Source: Colwellia psychrerythraea (GTDB taxonomy: Bacteria > Pseudomonadota > Gammaproteobacteria > Enterobacterales > Alteromonadaceae). From it: a DNA stretch of 64,000 nt. Location of the stretch: NCBI RefSeq assembly GCF_000764185.1, contig NZ_JQEC01000002.1, forward strand, positions 186,001-250,000, read 5' to 3'. Position numbers and translations under genes: made by a program. Under the pieces are notes generated by a model that did no database searches, had not been told where the DNA came from, and saw only the letters and a program-made list of their open reading frames with translations. Numbering within the stretch: the stretch's first letter is position 1; every line of letters starts with the position of its first letter. Positions 36,610-49,127 of the stretch are shown here, one piece after another.

Positions 36610-37266
36610 ATGATTCAGCCAGATAAAATAATAATAGCTGACGATCATCCCTTATTTAGACAGGCGCTATTAGGGACTTTAAAGGCCAAGCTAACTTATA
36701 CTACATGGTTTGAGGCACAGACAATTGCAGAGCTAGAACAACAACTTACCAGTAATGATGATAGTGACTTGTTATTACTCGATTTACACATCCCTGGCGC
36801 TCATGGTTTCAATACCCTGATCCATGTACGTAATCACTTTCCACAAATCCCTGTTGTTATCGTATCCGCTCATGAAGATCACGACACCATCAGTAAAGCA
36901 ATGTCTTATGGTGCTGCTGGCTTTGTACCAAAATCGACTCCTGTTGATGATATTTATTCAGCGATCGTGGCCATATTGTCGGGTAATACCTGGCTACCTG
37001 CTTATTTTGAACAAAAACAAAATGATAATAATAGTGAGATTGGTGAAAGGGTTGCCAGTTTAACTCAGCAACAATACCGAATATTAATGATGTTCGCGCA
37101 AGGCATGTTAAATAAGCAGATTGCTTATGATTTAAATGTTTCTGAGGCAACCATTAAAGCCCATGCTACTGCGATTTTTAGAAAGCTTGATGTCCGTAAT
37201 CGTACGCAAGCAGTTATTGCTATTGCACAACTGGACCTATCTGAAGCAGGCTTCCAGCAAGGTTAA
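36610..37266 (+). CDS. LuxR/NarL-family response regulator
   Basis: A 218-aa regulator. The receiver domain has ADDHPLF, phosphoacceptor Asp58 (LLLLDLHIPG) and the KSTP lysine. The C-terminal LuxR helix-turn-helix reads LTQQQYRILMMFAQGMLNKQ, then IAYDLNVSEATIKAHATAIF, RKLDVRNRTQ. No cognate kinase is adjacent, so it is an orphan here. AGGA precedes the ATG. Confidence 0.92.
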   Translation: MIQPDKIIIADDHPLFRQALLGTLKAKLTYTTWFEAQTIAELEQQLTSNDDSDLLLLDLHIPGAHGFNTLIHVRNHFPQIPVVIVSAHEDHDTISKAMSYGAAGFVPKSTPVDDIYSAIVAILSGNTWLPAYFEQKQNDNNSEIGERVASLTQQQYRILMMFAQGMLNKQIAYDLNVSEATIKAHATAIFRKLDVRNRTQAVIAIAQLDLSEAGFQQG

Positions 37267-37310
37267 TAAGGAAAATTTAACGACTTGAGTATCAACACTT
37301 TAAAGAATAA

Positions 37311-37346
37311 AAAAGCCCGCCTTTGATATTTTAAAGACGGGCTTTT
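37311..37346. terminator. Bidirectional terminator between LuxR regulator and fre
   Basis: AAAAGCCCG at 37311-37319 pairs with CGGGCTTTT at 37338-37346, with inner CCTTT/AAAG pairing. T-runs on both strands let it serve both convergent genes. Confidence 0.8.
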
Positions 37347-37364
37347 CTTTTTGTCTATTTTATT

Positions 37365-38084
37365 TTAGATGAAGGCAAATGCATCAGCGTACATATGCTC
37401 TAATAGAGCACCATGCTCAACAAAATCACTACGAATAGCACCAACCATATCAAAACGTCCTGCAAGATAGATATCATATGGTTCAAAGCTAACAATATCG
37501 TGCATTGCAGCTTGATGAACTAAGCCAGTTTTACCTTGCCATGATTTCTCTGCATTTTCATTAATGTTTTCAATAACCGGAATAAAGTTAGCATGAGGCA
37601 GCTTGGCAATAGTCGCAATAGTTTTTTCAAGTTCATAAACAGCACCTTCTTCACGAAGCCCCCAGTACACCATAATATGGCGCTGTGACTTTTGCTCGGC
37701 TAAATACTCAAACATTGATTTAATATATGAAAAGCCTGTACCACCAGCAAGTAACAATAATGGTCGTTCACTGTCAGTACGTAATTGAGCATTGCCTGCA
37801 GGGATTTCAATGGTTACCGCTTCACCACTCTCATAACTTGCCTTAATACACTCAATGACTTGCATAGGGTAACTATCAGCAACAAAAGCGCCTATTTGTA
37901 ATTCAATCAAATCACTATTTGGTGAACTGGCAATTGAAAATGGACGTTTATCTTCATCACTCATAACAAAGTTCAAATATTGACCCGCAATAAAATCAAT
38001 TTTTTCACTAGGCTTTAATAATACTTTATAAACATGAGGCGTTAACGAGGATAACGACTGTATTTGACAACTAACTGTCTTCAT
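37365..38084 (-). CDS. fre: NAD(P)H-flavin reductase
   Basis: A 239-aa ferredoxin-reductase-type enzyme reducing free flavins with NAD(P)H. The flavin motif is RPFSIASSP and the nucleotide motif is LLAGGTGFSYIKSM; the C-terminus IYLAGRFDM ... DAFAFI matches E. coli Fre. It adjoins ubiD on the same strand, as in enterobacteria; UbiD-type enzymes need a prenylated flavin, so reduced flavin supply is a plausible link. Confidence 0.94.
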   Translation of the reverse strand: MKTVSCQIQSLSSLTPHVYKVLLKPSEKIDFIAGQYLNFVMSDEDKRPFSIASSPNSDLIELQIGAFVADSYPMQVIECIKASYESGEAVTIEIPAGNAQLRTDSERPLLLLAGGTGFSYIKSMFEYLAEQKSQRHIMVYWGLREEGAVYELEKTIATIAKLPHANFIPVIENINENAEKSWQGKTGLVHQAAMHDIVSFEPYDIYLAGRFDMVGAIRSDFVEHGALLEHMYADAFAFI

Positions 38085-38200
38085 TCTTTAACCTTTTTAC
38101 TTTATTGGTAATTTCTCTTGGTTACATATTAGTTTTCCAAGAGCTAATAAACTAAAATTGTGACTGCCATTAAGTATAGTCAGCAATTTATATATAAAAT

Positions 38201-39682
38201 CTATAAAATATCTAATTCATCCCAAAGATCATCAACTTGGTCCTTTATTTTCTTCGTCATTTCAATGGGTTCCCCCCACTCACGGTCAGTTTCACCAGGC
38301 CATTTATTAGTAGCATCCAGACCCATTTTAGAGCCTAAACCTGAAACAGGTGAGGCAAAATCAAGGTAATCTATTGGCGTATTTTCGATTAAAACAGTAT
38401 CTCTACTTGGATCCATTCGTGTGGTCATTGCCCAAATGACATCTTCCCAATCTCTAGCATTAATATCATCATCACAGACGATGACAAACTTGGTGTACAT
38501 AAATTGTCGTAAAAATGACCAAACCCCCATCATCACGCGTTTAGCATGTCCTGCATATTGCTTTTTAATAGTGACAATAGCGAGGCGATAAGAGCAGCCT
38601 TCTGGTGGTAAATAAAAATCTTGAATTTCAGGAAACTGCTTTTGTAAAATAGGCACAAACACTTCATTAAGCGCAACGCCCAAAATAGCAGGCTCGTCAG
38701 GTGGTCTGCCCGTGTAAGTGCTGTGATAAATAGCGTCTTTACGCATAGTGATATGTGTTACTGTCATCACAGGGAAGTTATCCACTTCATTGTAATAGCC
38801 AGTATGATCACCATAAGGCCCTTCTGGCGCCGTTTCATCCGGGTCTAAATAGCCCTCCAAGATAATTTCAGCGCTAGCGGGAACTTCTAAATCATTACTT
38901 ATCGATTTAGCTACTTGTGTTTTAGCACCACGTAATAGACCGGCAAAAGCATATTCAGATAACGTATCAGGTACTGGCGTTACCGCGCCTAAAATAGTGG
39001 CTGGATCTGCGCCTAAAGCTACTGAAACAGGATATTTCTCACCAGGATTTTCTTTTTTAAATTCTTGAAAATCAAGTGCGCCACCACGATGAGATAACCA
39101 ACGCATGATGACTTTATTTTTACTGAGAACTTGTTGACGATAAATGCCTAGATTTTGGCGCTCTTTATGCGGACCTCTAGTAATTGTTAATCCCCAAGTA
39201 ATTAATGGCGCGACATCACCAGGCCAACACGTTTGAACTGGTAGTTTAGTCAGATCAACATCATCACCAGATAGTATTATTTGCTGACATAATGGCTTTT
39301 TAATGACCTTTACTGGCATATTCAATACTTGTTTATAGACAGGTATTTTACCCAAGGCATCTCGGAAACCTTTGGGAGGCTCAGGCTCTTTTAGCATAGC
39401 GAGTAACTTGCCAACATCACGAAGCGCGCCAACATTTTCTTGCCCCATGGCTAGGGCAACTCGGTCAGGGGTACCAAAAAGATTAGTAAGTACTGGCATA
39501 CCCTGCGGCTCACCATGTTCATCAACTGCGTTTTCGAAAAGTAATGCCGGCCCTTTCGCTCTAAGCGTTCTATCACTAATTTCAGTCATTGCTAAATGAG
39601 TAGATATTGGCTGAGTAATACGTTTGAGCTGGCCTATTTTTTCAAGCTGACTAATAAAGTCTCTTAAATCACTATATTTCAT
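38201..39682 (-). CDS. ubiD: 3-octaprenyl-4-hydroxybenzoate carboxy-lyase UbiD
   Basis: The 493-aa prenyl-FMN-dependent decarboxylase of ubiquinone synthesis. It starts with [20 protein letters not shown] and contains [42 protein letters not shown] (catalytic acid region) and [20 protein letters not shown]. Length is standard. Confidence 0.97.
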   Translation of the reverse strand: MKYSDLRDFISQLEKIGQLKRITQPISTHLAMTEISDRTLRAKGPALLFENAVDEHGEPQGMPVLTNLFGTPDRVALAMGQENVGALRDVGKLLAMLKEPEPPKGFRDALGKIPVYKQVLNMPVKVIKKPLCQQIILSGDDVDLTKLPVQTCWPGDVAPLITWGLTITRGPHKERQNLGIYRQQVLSKNKVIMRWLSHRGGALDFQEFKKENPGEKYPVSVALGADPATILGAVTPVPDTLSEYAFAGLLRGAKTQVAKSISNDLEVPASAEIILEGYLDPDETAPEGPYGDHTGYYNEVDNFPVMTVTHITMRKDAIYHSTYTGRPPDEPAILGVALNEVFVPILQKQFPEIQDFYLPPEGCSYRLAIVTIKKQYAGHAKRVMMGVWSFLRQFMYTKFVIVCDDDINARDWEDVIWAMTTRMDPSRDTVLIENTPIDYLDFASPVSGLGSKMGLDATNKWPGETDREWGEPIEMTKKIKDQVDDLWDELDIL

Positions 39683-39743
39683 AATATTTTTTATTTGTTA
39701 TTAACAAGTGGCAGTACTTTTGCCTAGCTTGTTGTAAAATAAA

Positions 39744-39768
39744 AAAACCAGTCACTAAGACTGGTTTT
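39744..39768 (-). terminator. Terminator after rho
   Basis: AAAACCAGTC-ACTAA-GACTGGTTTT, a 10-bp perfect stem with a T-run on the minus strand, just downstream of rho. Confidence 0.85.
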
Positions 39769-39798
39769 CATCAAGTAAGTTATTCAACTATGCAGCGA

Positions 39799-41058
39799 TT
39801 ATTTACGCTTCATCGAATCAAAGAATTCATCATTGGTTTTGGTCATCGCTAATTTGTCGATAAGGAATTCAATCGATCCTATTTCATCCATTTCATGAAC
39901 GATTTTACGCAATATCCACATTTTTTGTAATTCATCTGGCTTAGTAATAAGCTCTTCACGACGAGTACCACTGCGATTAATGTTAATAGCCGGGAAAACA
40001 CGCTTTTCAGAAATCTTACGTGACAGGTGTAATTCCATATTACCTGTGCCTTTAAACTCTTCGTAGATAACTTCGTCCATTTTAGAACCCGTTTCTACTA
40101 GCGCCGTTGCAATAATAGTTAAACTACCACCTTCTTCAATTTTACGCGCCGCACCAAAGAAACGTTTTGGACGATGTAAAGCATTAGCATCAACACCACC
40201 AGATAGAATTTTACCTGACGAAGGGATAACTGTGTTGTAGGCACGGGCTAAACGGGTAATAGAATCAAGTAAAATTACCACATCTTTTTTATGTTCAACT
40301 AAACGTTTTGCTTTCTCAATGACCATTTCTGCCACTTGTACGTGACGACTTGCTGGTTCATCAAAGGTGGAAGCAATCACTTCACCTTTTACCAAACGCT
40401 GCATTTCAGTTACTTCTTCCGGACGTTCATCAATTAACAATACCATTAATTCCGCGTCTGGGTGATTGTGGGCAATGCTTTGTGCAATATTTTGTAGTAA
40501 TAAGGTTTTACCGGCTTTTGGCGGAGCAACAATTAAACCACGCTGGCCTTTACCAATGGGTGACGCTAAATCAATAACACGAGCGGTAATATCTTCGGTA
40601 GAGCCATTACCACGTTCCATGGTAAGTCTATCGATAGGATGAATTGGGGTTAAGTTTTCAAATAAAATCTTATTACGGGCATTTTCCGGGCGGTCAAAGT
40701 TAACTTCAGTCACTTTTAATAAGGCAAAGTAGCGTTCGCCTTTTTTCGGAGAACGAATTTTACCTTGGATGGTATCACCCGTTCGCATACTAAAGCGGCG
40801 AATTTGGCTTGGTGATACATAAATATCATCTGGCCCTGCTAAGTATGATGAGTCTGCTGAGCGTAAAAAGCCAAAACCATCTTGTAAAATTTCTAAAACA
40901 CCGCCGCCGAAAATATCATTATCACCTTCAGCATGTGCTTTTAAAATAGCAAAGATTATATCTTGCTTGCGTGTTCTAGCTAAGTTATCAAGCTTCATTG
41001 ACTCGGCAAGCTTAACCAATTCGCTGATGGATTTTTCTTTTAATTCGGTAAGGTTCAT
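39799..41058 (-). CDS. rho: Transcription termination factor Rho
   Basis: A 419-aa hexameric RNA helicase. The N-terminal RNA-binding domain has [20 protein letters not shown]; the ATPase domain has Walker [13 protein letters not shown], Walker [17 protein letters not shown] and the Q/R loops. The start [14 protein letters not shown] matches E. coli. The upstream 240 bp is shared with trxA-side sequence and contains the trxA terminator. Confidence 0.98.
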   Translation of the reverse strand: MNLTELKEKSISELVKLAESMKLDNLARTRKQDIIFAILKAHAEGDNDIFGGGVLEILQDGFGFLRSADSSYLAGPDDIYVSPSQIRRFSMRTGDTIQGKIRSPKKGERYFALLKVTEVNFDRPENARNKILFENLTPIHPIDRLTMERGNGSTEDITARVIDLASPIGKGQRGLIVAPPKAGKTLLLQNIAQSIAHNHPDAELMVLLIDERPEEVTEMQRLVKGEVIASTFDEPASRHVQVAEMVIEKAKRLVEHKKDVVILLDSITRLARAYNTVIPSSGKILSGGVDANALHRPKRFFGAARKIEEGGSLTIIATALVETGSKMDEVIYEEFKGTGNMELHLSRKISEKRVFPAININRSGTRREELITKPDELQKMWILRKIVHEMDEIGSIEFLIDKLAMTKTNDEFFDSMKRK

Positions 41059-41253
41059 AGGGGGTTTCTTAAACTATTTTAAGTGATAGTGCCTTAGGCG
41101 ATTGCCGACACAAGTGTATGTTAAATATATTTGTTACAATAAGAATAGAGATAAAGAGATGTTATTTTGTACTCAGGGGCTAAATTTAGCACTAAAATTT
41201 GATTAGGTAAAGGCTGAATAATAATGTAAGTAAATATTTTATCTGCTGAAAAC

Positions 41254-41293
41254 AAAAAGCCTGATAACTTAGTGATTCGTTATCAGGCTTTTT
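41254..41293 (-). terminator. Terminator after trxA
   Basis: AAAAAGCCTGATAAC at 41254-41268 pairs perfectly with GTTATCAGGCTTTTT at 41279-41293, a 15-bp stem with a T-run, 8 bp after the trxA stop codon. Confidence 0.9.
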
Positions 41294-41300
41294 TTATAAT

Positions 41301-41627
41301 TTATAAGTTTTTATCTAAAAACTCTTTTAATTGAGTTTTTGATAATGCGCCTACTTTAGTGTCAGCGATTTCACCGTCTTTAAATAGTAATAATGTTGGA
41401 ATACCACGTACACCATATTTAGGTGGTGTCATTGAGTTTTGATCTATGTTTAATTTACCAATAGTCACTTTGCCATCGTATTCTGTGGCAATATCATCAA
41501 GTACTGGGGCAATCATTTTACATGGACCACACCATTCAGCCCAAAAATCAACTAATACTAAACCCGATGCTTTTAACACATCTGCTTCAAAACTATCATC
41601 AGTTAGCTGAACAATTTTATCGCTCAT
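41301..41627 (-). CDS. trxA: Thioredoxin 1
   Basis: A 108-aa disulfide reductase with active site WCGPCK ([14 protein letters not shown]) and the cis-Pro segment GIPTLLLF. The frame is open to 41738, but ATG at 41627 gives the normal [10 protein letters not shown] start and has GGAG upstream. Divergent from rhlB, as in E. coli. Confidence 0.97.
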   Translation of the reverse strand: MSDKIVQLTDDSFEADVLKASGLVLVDFWAEWCGPCKMIAPVLDDIATEYDGKVTIGKLNIDQNSMTPPKYGVRGIPTLLLFKDGEIADTKVGALSKTQLKEFLDKNL

Positions 41628-41799
41628 TATATTCTCCGTTGTTATGGCGAAAACGCCTTTGTGGTAATTATACCGTGATTCACTGCTTTTCCAATACTGT
41701 TTTATGTAACATTGGTATTTTTTAAGCACTAATTTCATAAAATCTAATTAATTAATTTTTAAGCAACTATTTAGCTAACAAAAATGTTAAGCTTGCGCC

Positions 41800-43086
41800 A
41801 TGAAAAAAACACACTTAACTGAAACAAAATTCACTGACCTAAATCTTGCCCCGCAAGTTGTCACTGGACTAGAAGCCATGGGCTTCGAATATTGTACGTC
41901 TATTCAGGCGAAATCTTTACCTGTTCTTTTGCAAGGCACTGATATAGCTGGCCAAGCACAAACAGGTGAAGGTAAAACCCTTGCCTTTTTAGCTGCTACT
42001 TTCCATCATCTGCTTCAAAAAGAAGCGCCTACGCATAACCAGCCTCGAGCCTTGATAATGGCGCCAACACGTGAATTAGCTATACAAATTCATCGTGATG
42101 CTAAAGAGATGGCAAAAAGCACTGGCTTACGCCTTGGTGTTGTATATGGGGGCGAAGGTTATGAAAGTCAACGCTTAGAGCTTGAGCAAGGTGTTGATAT
42201 TCTTATTGGCACTTGTGGTCGTTTAATCGATTACATGAAGCAAGGCGTTTACAATCTTACCAACATCGAAGTCATCGTACTTGATGAAGCCGACAGAATG
42301 TTCGATTTAGGTTTTATTAAAGATATTCGTTATATGTTTAATAAAATGCCTCCGGCAACTGAACGTTTAAGCATGCTTTTCTCTGCTACCTTATCATTCC
42401 GTGTTAAAGAGCTCGCTTTTGACCACATGAACGAACCAACCAGCGTAGAAGTTGCGCCAGAACAAAAAACCAATAGTCGTATCAGTGAAGAATTATTTTA
42501 TCCATCTAACGAAGATAAAATGACGTTATTACAAACGCTAATTGAAGAAGATTGGCCAGAAAAAGCCATTGTTTTTGCTAATACTAAACATGTTTGTGAA
42601 AAAGTTTATGATCACTTAATAGCTGATAAAATTCGTGTTGGTTTATTAACGGGCGATGTTCCACAGAAGAAGCGTCTAAAAATATTAGAGCAATTCACAG
42701 AAGGCAGCATAGACATCCTAGTCGCAACTGATGTTGCTGCTCGTGGTTTACATATACCTAGTGTTACCCATGTTTTTAACTATGACTTACCTGATGATTG
42801 CCAAGATTATGTTCATCGTATTGGTCGTACTGGCCGTGCTGGTGCAACTGGTCACGCGATAAGCTTAGCTTGTGAGCAATATGTTTTTAATTTACCTGAA
42901 ATTGAAACTTATATCGAACATGAGTTACCAGTAACTAAGTATGATCATGATGCCTTACTGACTGATTTACCAAGGCCTAAACCGCGTCAACGACGTCCTA
43001 GACCTAGTGGAAACAGACAAGGTGGCCGTTCTAATAGTAGACAAGGAAACCGTGGTGGAAATACATATCGCGGCAACCGTAGTTAA
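41800..43086 (+). CDS. rhlB: ATP-dependent RNA helicase RhlB
   Basis: A 428-aa DEAD-box helicase, in E. coli part of the RNA degradosome. Motifs: Q-motif region [46 protein letters not shown]. The C-terminal tail is basic and Arg/Gly/Asn-rich ([16 protein letters not shown]), typical of RNA binding. [11 protein letters not shown] start matches the RhlB family. Confidence 0.96.
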   Translation: MKKTHLTETKFTDLNLAPQVVTGLEAMGFEYCTSIQAKSLPVLLQGTDIAGQAQTGEGKTLAFLAATFHHLLQKEAPTHNQPRALIMAPTRELAIQIHRDAKEMAKSTGLRLGVVYGGEGYESQRLELEQGVDILIGTCGRLIDYMKQGVYNLTNIEVIVLDEADRMFDLGFIKDIRYMFNKMPPATERLSMLFSATLSFRVKELAFDHMNEPTSVEVAPEQKTNSRISEELFYPSNEDKMTLLQTLIEEDWPEKAIVFANTKHVCEKVYDHLIADKIRVGLLTGDVPQKKRLKILEQFTEGSIDILVATDVAARGLHIPSVTHVFNYDLPDDCQDYVHRIGRTGRAGATGHAISLACEQYVFNLPEIETYIEHELPVTKYDHDALLTDLPRPKPRQRRPRPSGNRQGGRSNSRQGNRGGNTYRGNRS

Positions 43087-43112
43087 AACTACCCTCTTGG
43101 ATTTAAAAAACC

Positions 43113-44102
43113 TTGAGTAAATTAGTTAACTCAAATCAAGCCTCTCCGAAGGCAATACCACAGTATGATGATAGTCATTATGCTGTGGTTGATTTAGGCT
43201 CCAATAGTTTCCATCTACTTATCACCCAACTGGCTACCGAACCAAAGGGTAAATCATTAAAAACCGTAAATAAAGTCAAACAAAAAGTGCGCTTAGCTGC
43301 AGGGTTAGACAATAATAACCTACTTACTGATGAGGCCATGACACGTGGTCTTAACTGCCTTAAAGACTTCTCCCTATATCTAAAAACTATCCCGGTAAAT
43401 AATATCCTTGTTGTTGCAACTGCCGCATTACGTATTGCTAAAAACAACCAACTATTTTTTGATGCTGCCAAGCAGATTTTACCCAAGCAGATTAAATTAT
43501 TGAGTGGCGAACAAGAAGCCAAAACGATTTATGCTGGAGTTGCCCATACCTCGAATACCAATCAGCAAGCAAATAATAAACAATTGGTGCTCGATATTGG
43601 TGGCGCTAGTACTGAAATTATTGTTGGCTCAGGCTGTTCAGCACAAAAGCTAGTCAGTTTAAATATTGGTTGCGTTAGCTATATTGGTAAGTACTTTGTA
43701 AATGGTGAACTGAAGCAAGAAAATTTTACTCAATGCATTAGTGCAGCAGCTGATGTGATTAAGACTGTCAATAAAGAGTTTACTCAGCTTGGCTGGCAAA
43801 CGGCAGTTGGTAGTTCAGGTACTATGCAAGCCATGATAGAAATACTTAAACAACGCCAACAAGAGCCGACCATCACTTTATCTTTTCTTAACGAAATACA
43901 ACAAACACTGATCTGTTGCCAAAGAATAGATGATATCCAAATAGCGGGACTCAGAGCTGATCGCAAGGCGATATTAGCCAGCGGTTTAAGTATATTGATT
44001 GCTTTATTTGAATGTCTAGACATAACAGAATTATGCCTCTCAAGTGGTGCTCTGCGTGAAGGGTTGTTATTTGAATTAGTCCCTGACGCAAGAATTATCT
44101 AA
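43113..44102 (+). CDS. Ppx/GppA phosphatase family protein, short form
   Basis: A 329-aa protein with the sugar-kinase-like fold of exopolyphosphatase/pppGpp phosphatase: VVDLGSNSFHLLI at 25-37, ATAALRIAKN, LLSGEQEAKTIY, LDIGGASTEIIVG and the late SSGALREGLL. It is much shorter than E. coli GppA (about 490 aa) and lacks the C-terminal HD-like domain. Synteny after rhlB favours gppA; substrate preference is uncertain. TTG start 27 bp after rhlB. Confidence 0.85.
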   Translation: MSKLVNSNQASPKAIPQYDDSHYAVVDLGSNSFHLLITQLATEPKGKSLKTVNKVKQKVRLAAGLDNNNLLTDEAMTRGLNCLKDFSLYLKTIPVNNILVVATAALRIAKNNQLFFDAAKQILPKQIKLLSGEQEAKTIYAGVAHTSNTNQQANNKQLVLDIGGASTEIIVGSGCSAQKLVSLNIGCVSYIGKYFVNGELKQENFTQCISAAADVIKTVNKEFTQLGWQTAVGSSGTMQAMIEILKQRQQEPTITLSFLNEIQQTLICCQRIDDIQIAGLRADRKAILASGLSILIALFECLDITELCLSSGALREGLLFELVPDARII

Positions 44103-44138
44103 AAGCATCCCGATACTATTTAGTTTACTGCACTTATC

Positions 44139-44441
44139 TTACTTGTTTTTATAAAATTGAGTGATTTCTAGCCTGAAATACCAAAGTGCTACCGGTATTT
44201 CCAAAACACCGTAACTAAGTAAGGTAAACCAAAACCAGTTCAACTCAAACATTAAAAAGTCAAAAATAATACCTGTTTCCCAGTATTTACTTGCCACAAT
44301 AATAAGTGCTACTCCTGAAGCTAGACAATCAAACATTGCCACTTTATTAAGATTATTACCTGCTAATTTAGGATAAATGGAAAGATACGCAACAATAATA
44401 ATCACAGCATTAAGCAATAATATACTTAATTCAGCTGACAT
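44139..44441 (-). CDS. Small hypothetical membrane protein
   Basis: A 100-aa protein from ATG 44441 (MSAELSILLLNAVIII), with about three membrane helices ending in a lysine-containing tail. The start overlaps the end of the TetR gene (GTGATG), so the two are translationally coupled; GAGGGTAG precedes it. The family is not recognised. It may be a target or partner of the TetR regulator. Confidence 0.7.
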   Translation of the reverse strand: MSAELSILLLNAVIIIVAYLSIYPKLAGNNLNKVAMFDCLASGVALIIVASKYWETGIIFDFLMFELNWFWFTLLSYGVLEIPVALWYFRLEITQFYKNK

Positions 44442-45000
44442 CACTACCCTCCTTCTCTGATAATGAAGCAACTCCTACTTGGCAAGCAACCAATAACTCA
44501 TTACTCAACTTTTTATCATCTAATGCTCTAGATAAAGCCAATCCACCAATCATTAATACCGCGCTTTGCAGTGCCTTTTCTCGGCTAACTGTCAATGTTT
44601 CAGCTTGATCTATAAATGCTTGCAGTGTTTTAGTGTAAGTAGCTTTAACTTGGTTATCTTGTTGATTAATATCTGACACCAAAAATGCTAACGGACATGG
44701 CTGCTTATAGTTATTATCCCTATGCTCACTACTCAAATAATATCGAGCAAAGTTGTTCATATCTTGCGGGAAATTTACTGGCTTTCGCTGATAAGCCACC
44801 TTTGCTGCTTTAGTGATTGCTTGTGCGTATAAGTCACTTTTAGAACTAAAGTGGCTATAAAATGCGCCTCTAGTAAGTTCAGCATTTTTCATCACTTGAT
44901 CTATCGATATTTTTTCAAAACCATGATGAGTAAAAAGCATCGCCGCACTTTCTAATATTCTATCTTTTGACTGCTCTTTATGAGTTTCTTGCCAGGCCAT
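44431..45000 (-). CDS. TetR/AcrR-family transcriptional regulator
   Basis: A 189-aa regulator with N-terminal helix-turn-helix (SKDRILESAAMLFTHHGFEK, ISIDQVMKNAELTRGAFYSH, FSSKSDLY). The C-terminal region (PCPLAFLVSDI) resembles the subgroup controlling small electrophile or quinone responses. It is divergent from a glutathione S-transferase gene and coupled to a small membrane protein gene; it may repress both (inference). Confidence 0.88.
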   Translation of the reverse strand: MAWQETHKEQSKDRILESAAMLFTHHGFEKISIDQVMKNAELTRGAFYSHFSSKSDLYAQAITKAAKVAYQRKPVNFPQDMNNFARYYLSSEHRDNNYKQPCPLAFLVSDINQQDNQVKATYTKTLQAFIDQAETLTVSREKALQSAVLMIGGLALSRALDDKKLSNELLVACQVGVASLSEKEGSDVS

Positions 45001-45129
45001 TGAAAAAATTCACTATGTCATTTAATAATCAACATAGTATTTCATATTTTTAAAATATGTTCTTGAACATATTTTAATTATGGTTAGATTAATAGCCTAA
45101 CAAGTAGTTTTATAAACAAGGAAAATTTT

Positions 45130-45786
45130 ATGATAGCTAACCCTGTACACATTTACGGCCCAAGTTTTTCAAATTTTGTTCGTACAGTCATGCTCATATG
45201 CGAAGAAAAACAACTTACTTACACAGTTGGCTTTGAGGTGGCAGGCCATGAAATTCCCTTTAAGGGCGAAAAGCACCTCAACTGGCACCCCTTTGGTAAA
45301 GTTCCGGTATTACTTGTTACTCAGCAAGCAGCAGAGTTAGCGATTCCCGAAACTGCCAGCATTTGTCGTTATCTTGATGGAAATAACGACTTACAGCCTA
45401 GTAATAACTTAGAATATGTTCTACACGATGCACTGTGTGCATTAATATCAATCGATATTGATAAAGTGCTGGTACGTGAGTATCTGCTGGAATTTGCTTT
45501 TCCCAAAGGCAAAGATAATAGTGTTCGTTTTGATGTAGTTAAAAGTGTTCAAGCTAAAGTTGCTACAACATTAGCTATTATTGAAAAGAAGTTAGCTGAA
45601 AAAAATGCCTTAACCTGCAAGCAATTTACCATTGCTGATGCGTTATTAGCACCTATGTTGCACTATATTTCTTGCTTACCTGCTGGTTATAACTTACTAA
45701 CAGATTATCCTAAGATAGAAAAATATTTAGCTGATTTGATGACAAGATCATCATGCAAAAAAGTTCTAACTAGCAATAGGTTATAA
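45130..45786 (+). CDS. Glutathione S-transferase family protein
   Basis: A 218-aa GST-like enzyme. The thioredoxin-fold N-terminal domain has YGPSFSNFVRTVMLICEEKQ, the cis-Pro segment FGKVPVLL and the glutathione-binding IPETASICRYLD. The helical C-terminal domain has FTIADALLAPML. Probably a detoxification enzyme controlled by the divergent TetR gene. AAGGA precedes the ATG. Confidence 0.9.
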   Translation: MIANPVHIYGPSFSNFVRTVMLICEEKQLTYTVGFEVAGHEIPFKGEKHLNWHPFGKVPVLLVTQQAAELAIPETASICRYLDGNNDLQPSNNLEYVLHDALCALISIDIDKVLVREYLLEFAFPKGKDNSVRFDVVKSVQAKVATTLAIIEKKLAEKNALTCKQFTIADALLAPMLHYISCLPAGYNLLTDYPKIEKYLADLMTRSSCKKVLTSNRL

Positions 45787-45802
45787 TCATTTCGACAAAT
45801 AA

Positions 45803-45826
45803 AAAATGCGACCTAAGTCGCATTTT
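45803..45826. terminator. Bidirectional terminator between GST gene and hemB
   Basis: AAAATGCGAC-CTAA-GTCGCATTTT, a 10-bp perfect stem with T-runs on both strands, between convergent genes. Confidence 0.85.
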
Positions 45827-45849
45827 ATTTTTAGCTAATAACAAGAAAC

Positions 45850-47792
<1,943 letters not shown>

Positions 47793-48620
47793 TTAAGGTA
47801 ATTCTTTTTTTGTTGTAAAATCGAACAATTTTTCGCTATTAAGGCTAGTTTGCCAAGCAATCACGTCTTGGTCAAGACCTGTAATACTGGCAATTTCTTT
47901 CACAATAAAAGGTAAATAACTTGGTTCGTTACGGCTACTCTTAGGTTTTGGACGAATCGTCCTAGGCGTTAAATAAGGTGCATCAGTTTCAATCAATAAA
48001 CGATTTAAAGGAATTAAACTGACGATATCACGAAGGGTTTGACCACGGCGCTCATCACAAAGCCAACCAGTGATACCAATATACATATCAGCCGCTAAAC
48101 ACTGTTTTAGTTCATCTTTTGTACCGGTAAAACAGTGAGCAATCATTGCTGGAATTTTATCGATTTGAGGAAATAATATATCAAACCAAGGCTCAAAAGC
48201 ATCTCTTTGATGTAAGAACAATGGCATATTCAGCTCTGCAGCTAAGTTAACTTGCTCGCTAAACACCTTTCTTTGTTGGGCTGGAGCTGAGAAATTTCGA
48301 TTAAAATCCAAACCACACTCACCAATAGCTTTAACTTGGGACTGCCTGGCCAGTTGTTTGAGTTGCTCTATATAGTCAATTGATACATGGTCAGCATCAT
48401 GAGGGTGCACACCTGCCGTACTATATAAAAAATTAGGAAAATCTGTTTGGTATTGTTGACACAGCCTTAACGCTTTCTGGCTTTCTTCAACATTAGTACC
48501 AGTGATCAATAAACCACTCAGTGCTGCTGATTTTGCACGAATAATAACGTCTTCTCGATCCTTATCGAAACGTTTATTGGTTAAGTTAACACCAATATCT
48601 ATCAAAGTACCTTTCTTCAA
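47793..48620 (-). CDS. tatD: TatD-family metal-dependent DNase
   Basis: A 275-aa amidohydrolase-fold nuclease. Metal ligands lie in GVHPHD, GECGLDFNRNF, AHCFTG and LIETDAPYL. Start is TTG 48620 with GAGG 6 nt upstream (MKKGTLIDIGVNLTNKRFDK); in E. coli TatD the protein also begins close to DIGVNLT. Encoded in the tat cluster but not part of the translocase. Confidence 0.95.
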   Translation of the reverse strand: MKKGTLIDIGVNLTNKRFDKDREDVIIRAKSAALSGLLITGTNVEESQKALRLCQQYQTDFPNFLYSTAGVHPHDADHVSIDYIEQLKQLARQSQVKAIGECGLDFNRNFSAPAQQRKVFSEQVNLAAELNMPLFLHQRDAFEPWFDILFPQIDKIPAMIAHCFTGTKDELKQCLAADMYIGITGWLCDERRGQTLRDIVSLIPLNRLLIETDAPYLTPRTIRPKPKSSRNEPSYLPFIVKEIASITGLDQDVIAWQTSLNSEKLFDFTTKKELP

Positions 48621-48632
48621 TTCAGCCTCGCT

Positions 48633-49127
48633 CTATTTAAGCCTTTTTACTTTAATACGCTTATTAGTATTTTCTTTTTGCATATACACTGAGCCAAGCG
48701 CGCCTTTAGTTAAGATAACGCGGTTTCCTTGCTTTAATTTGATTCTACTGGCATCTTGTTGCTGCCATCTTTGACCATTTTCAAAGGTTATTTTCCATTG
48801 ACCACGCACTGATTTTGTTAATTTACTGATAACGAGGGTAATGCTGTTTATTTCTTTGGCGAGATCCTCTTTACTCTTTTGCACATGATCTTTAGCAAAG
48901 TCATCAATCTGCTCTTCAGTTAATGATGATGGTGCATCCGCAATATTTTCTGTTACGCCTCGACTATCAGTAAGTTTATCAAAACAATTCAACCTAGCCT
49001 GACTATCACTTATTTTACTACAAGTTTGCACTTTACTAACCAGCTCGCTTTCTTCAGCAACCACTGGTTGAACCAATAATATTGTACTAACTGCAACGCA
49101 AGTTGTTAATTTTTTAATAAATTTCAT
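48633..49127 (-). CDS. Hypothetical periplasmic protein in tat cluster
   Basis: A 164-aa protein with a signal peptide (MKFIKKLTTCVAVSTILLVQ...AEE). After it, CSKISDSQARLNCFDKL is a two-cysteine motif seen in several small exported proteins, and the C-terminal part (TFENGQRWQQQDASRIKLK, NRVILTKGALGSVYM) looks like a small beta domain. No function known to me. Its ATG overlaps the tatC stop (TAATG), so it is translated together with TatC. Confidence 0.75.
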   Translation of the reverse strand: MKFIKKLTTCVAVSTILLVQPVVAEESELVSKVQTCSKISDSQARLNCFDKLTDSRGVTENIADAPSSLTEEQIDDFAKDHVQKSKEDLAKEINSITLVISKLTKSVRGQWKITFENGQRWQQQDASRIKLKQGNRVILTKGALGSVYMQKENTNKRIKVKRLK

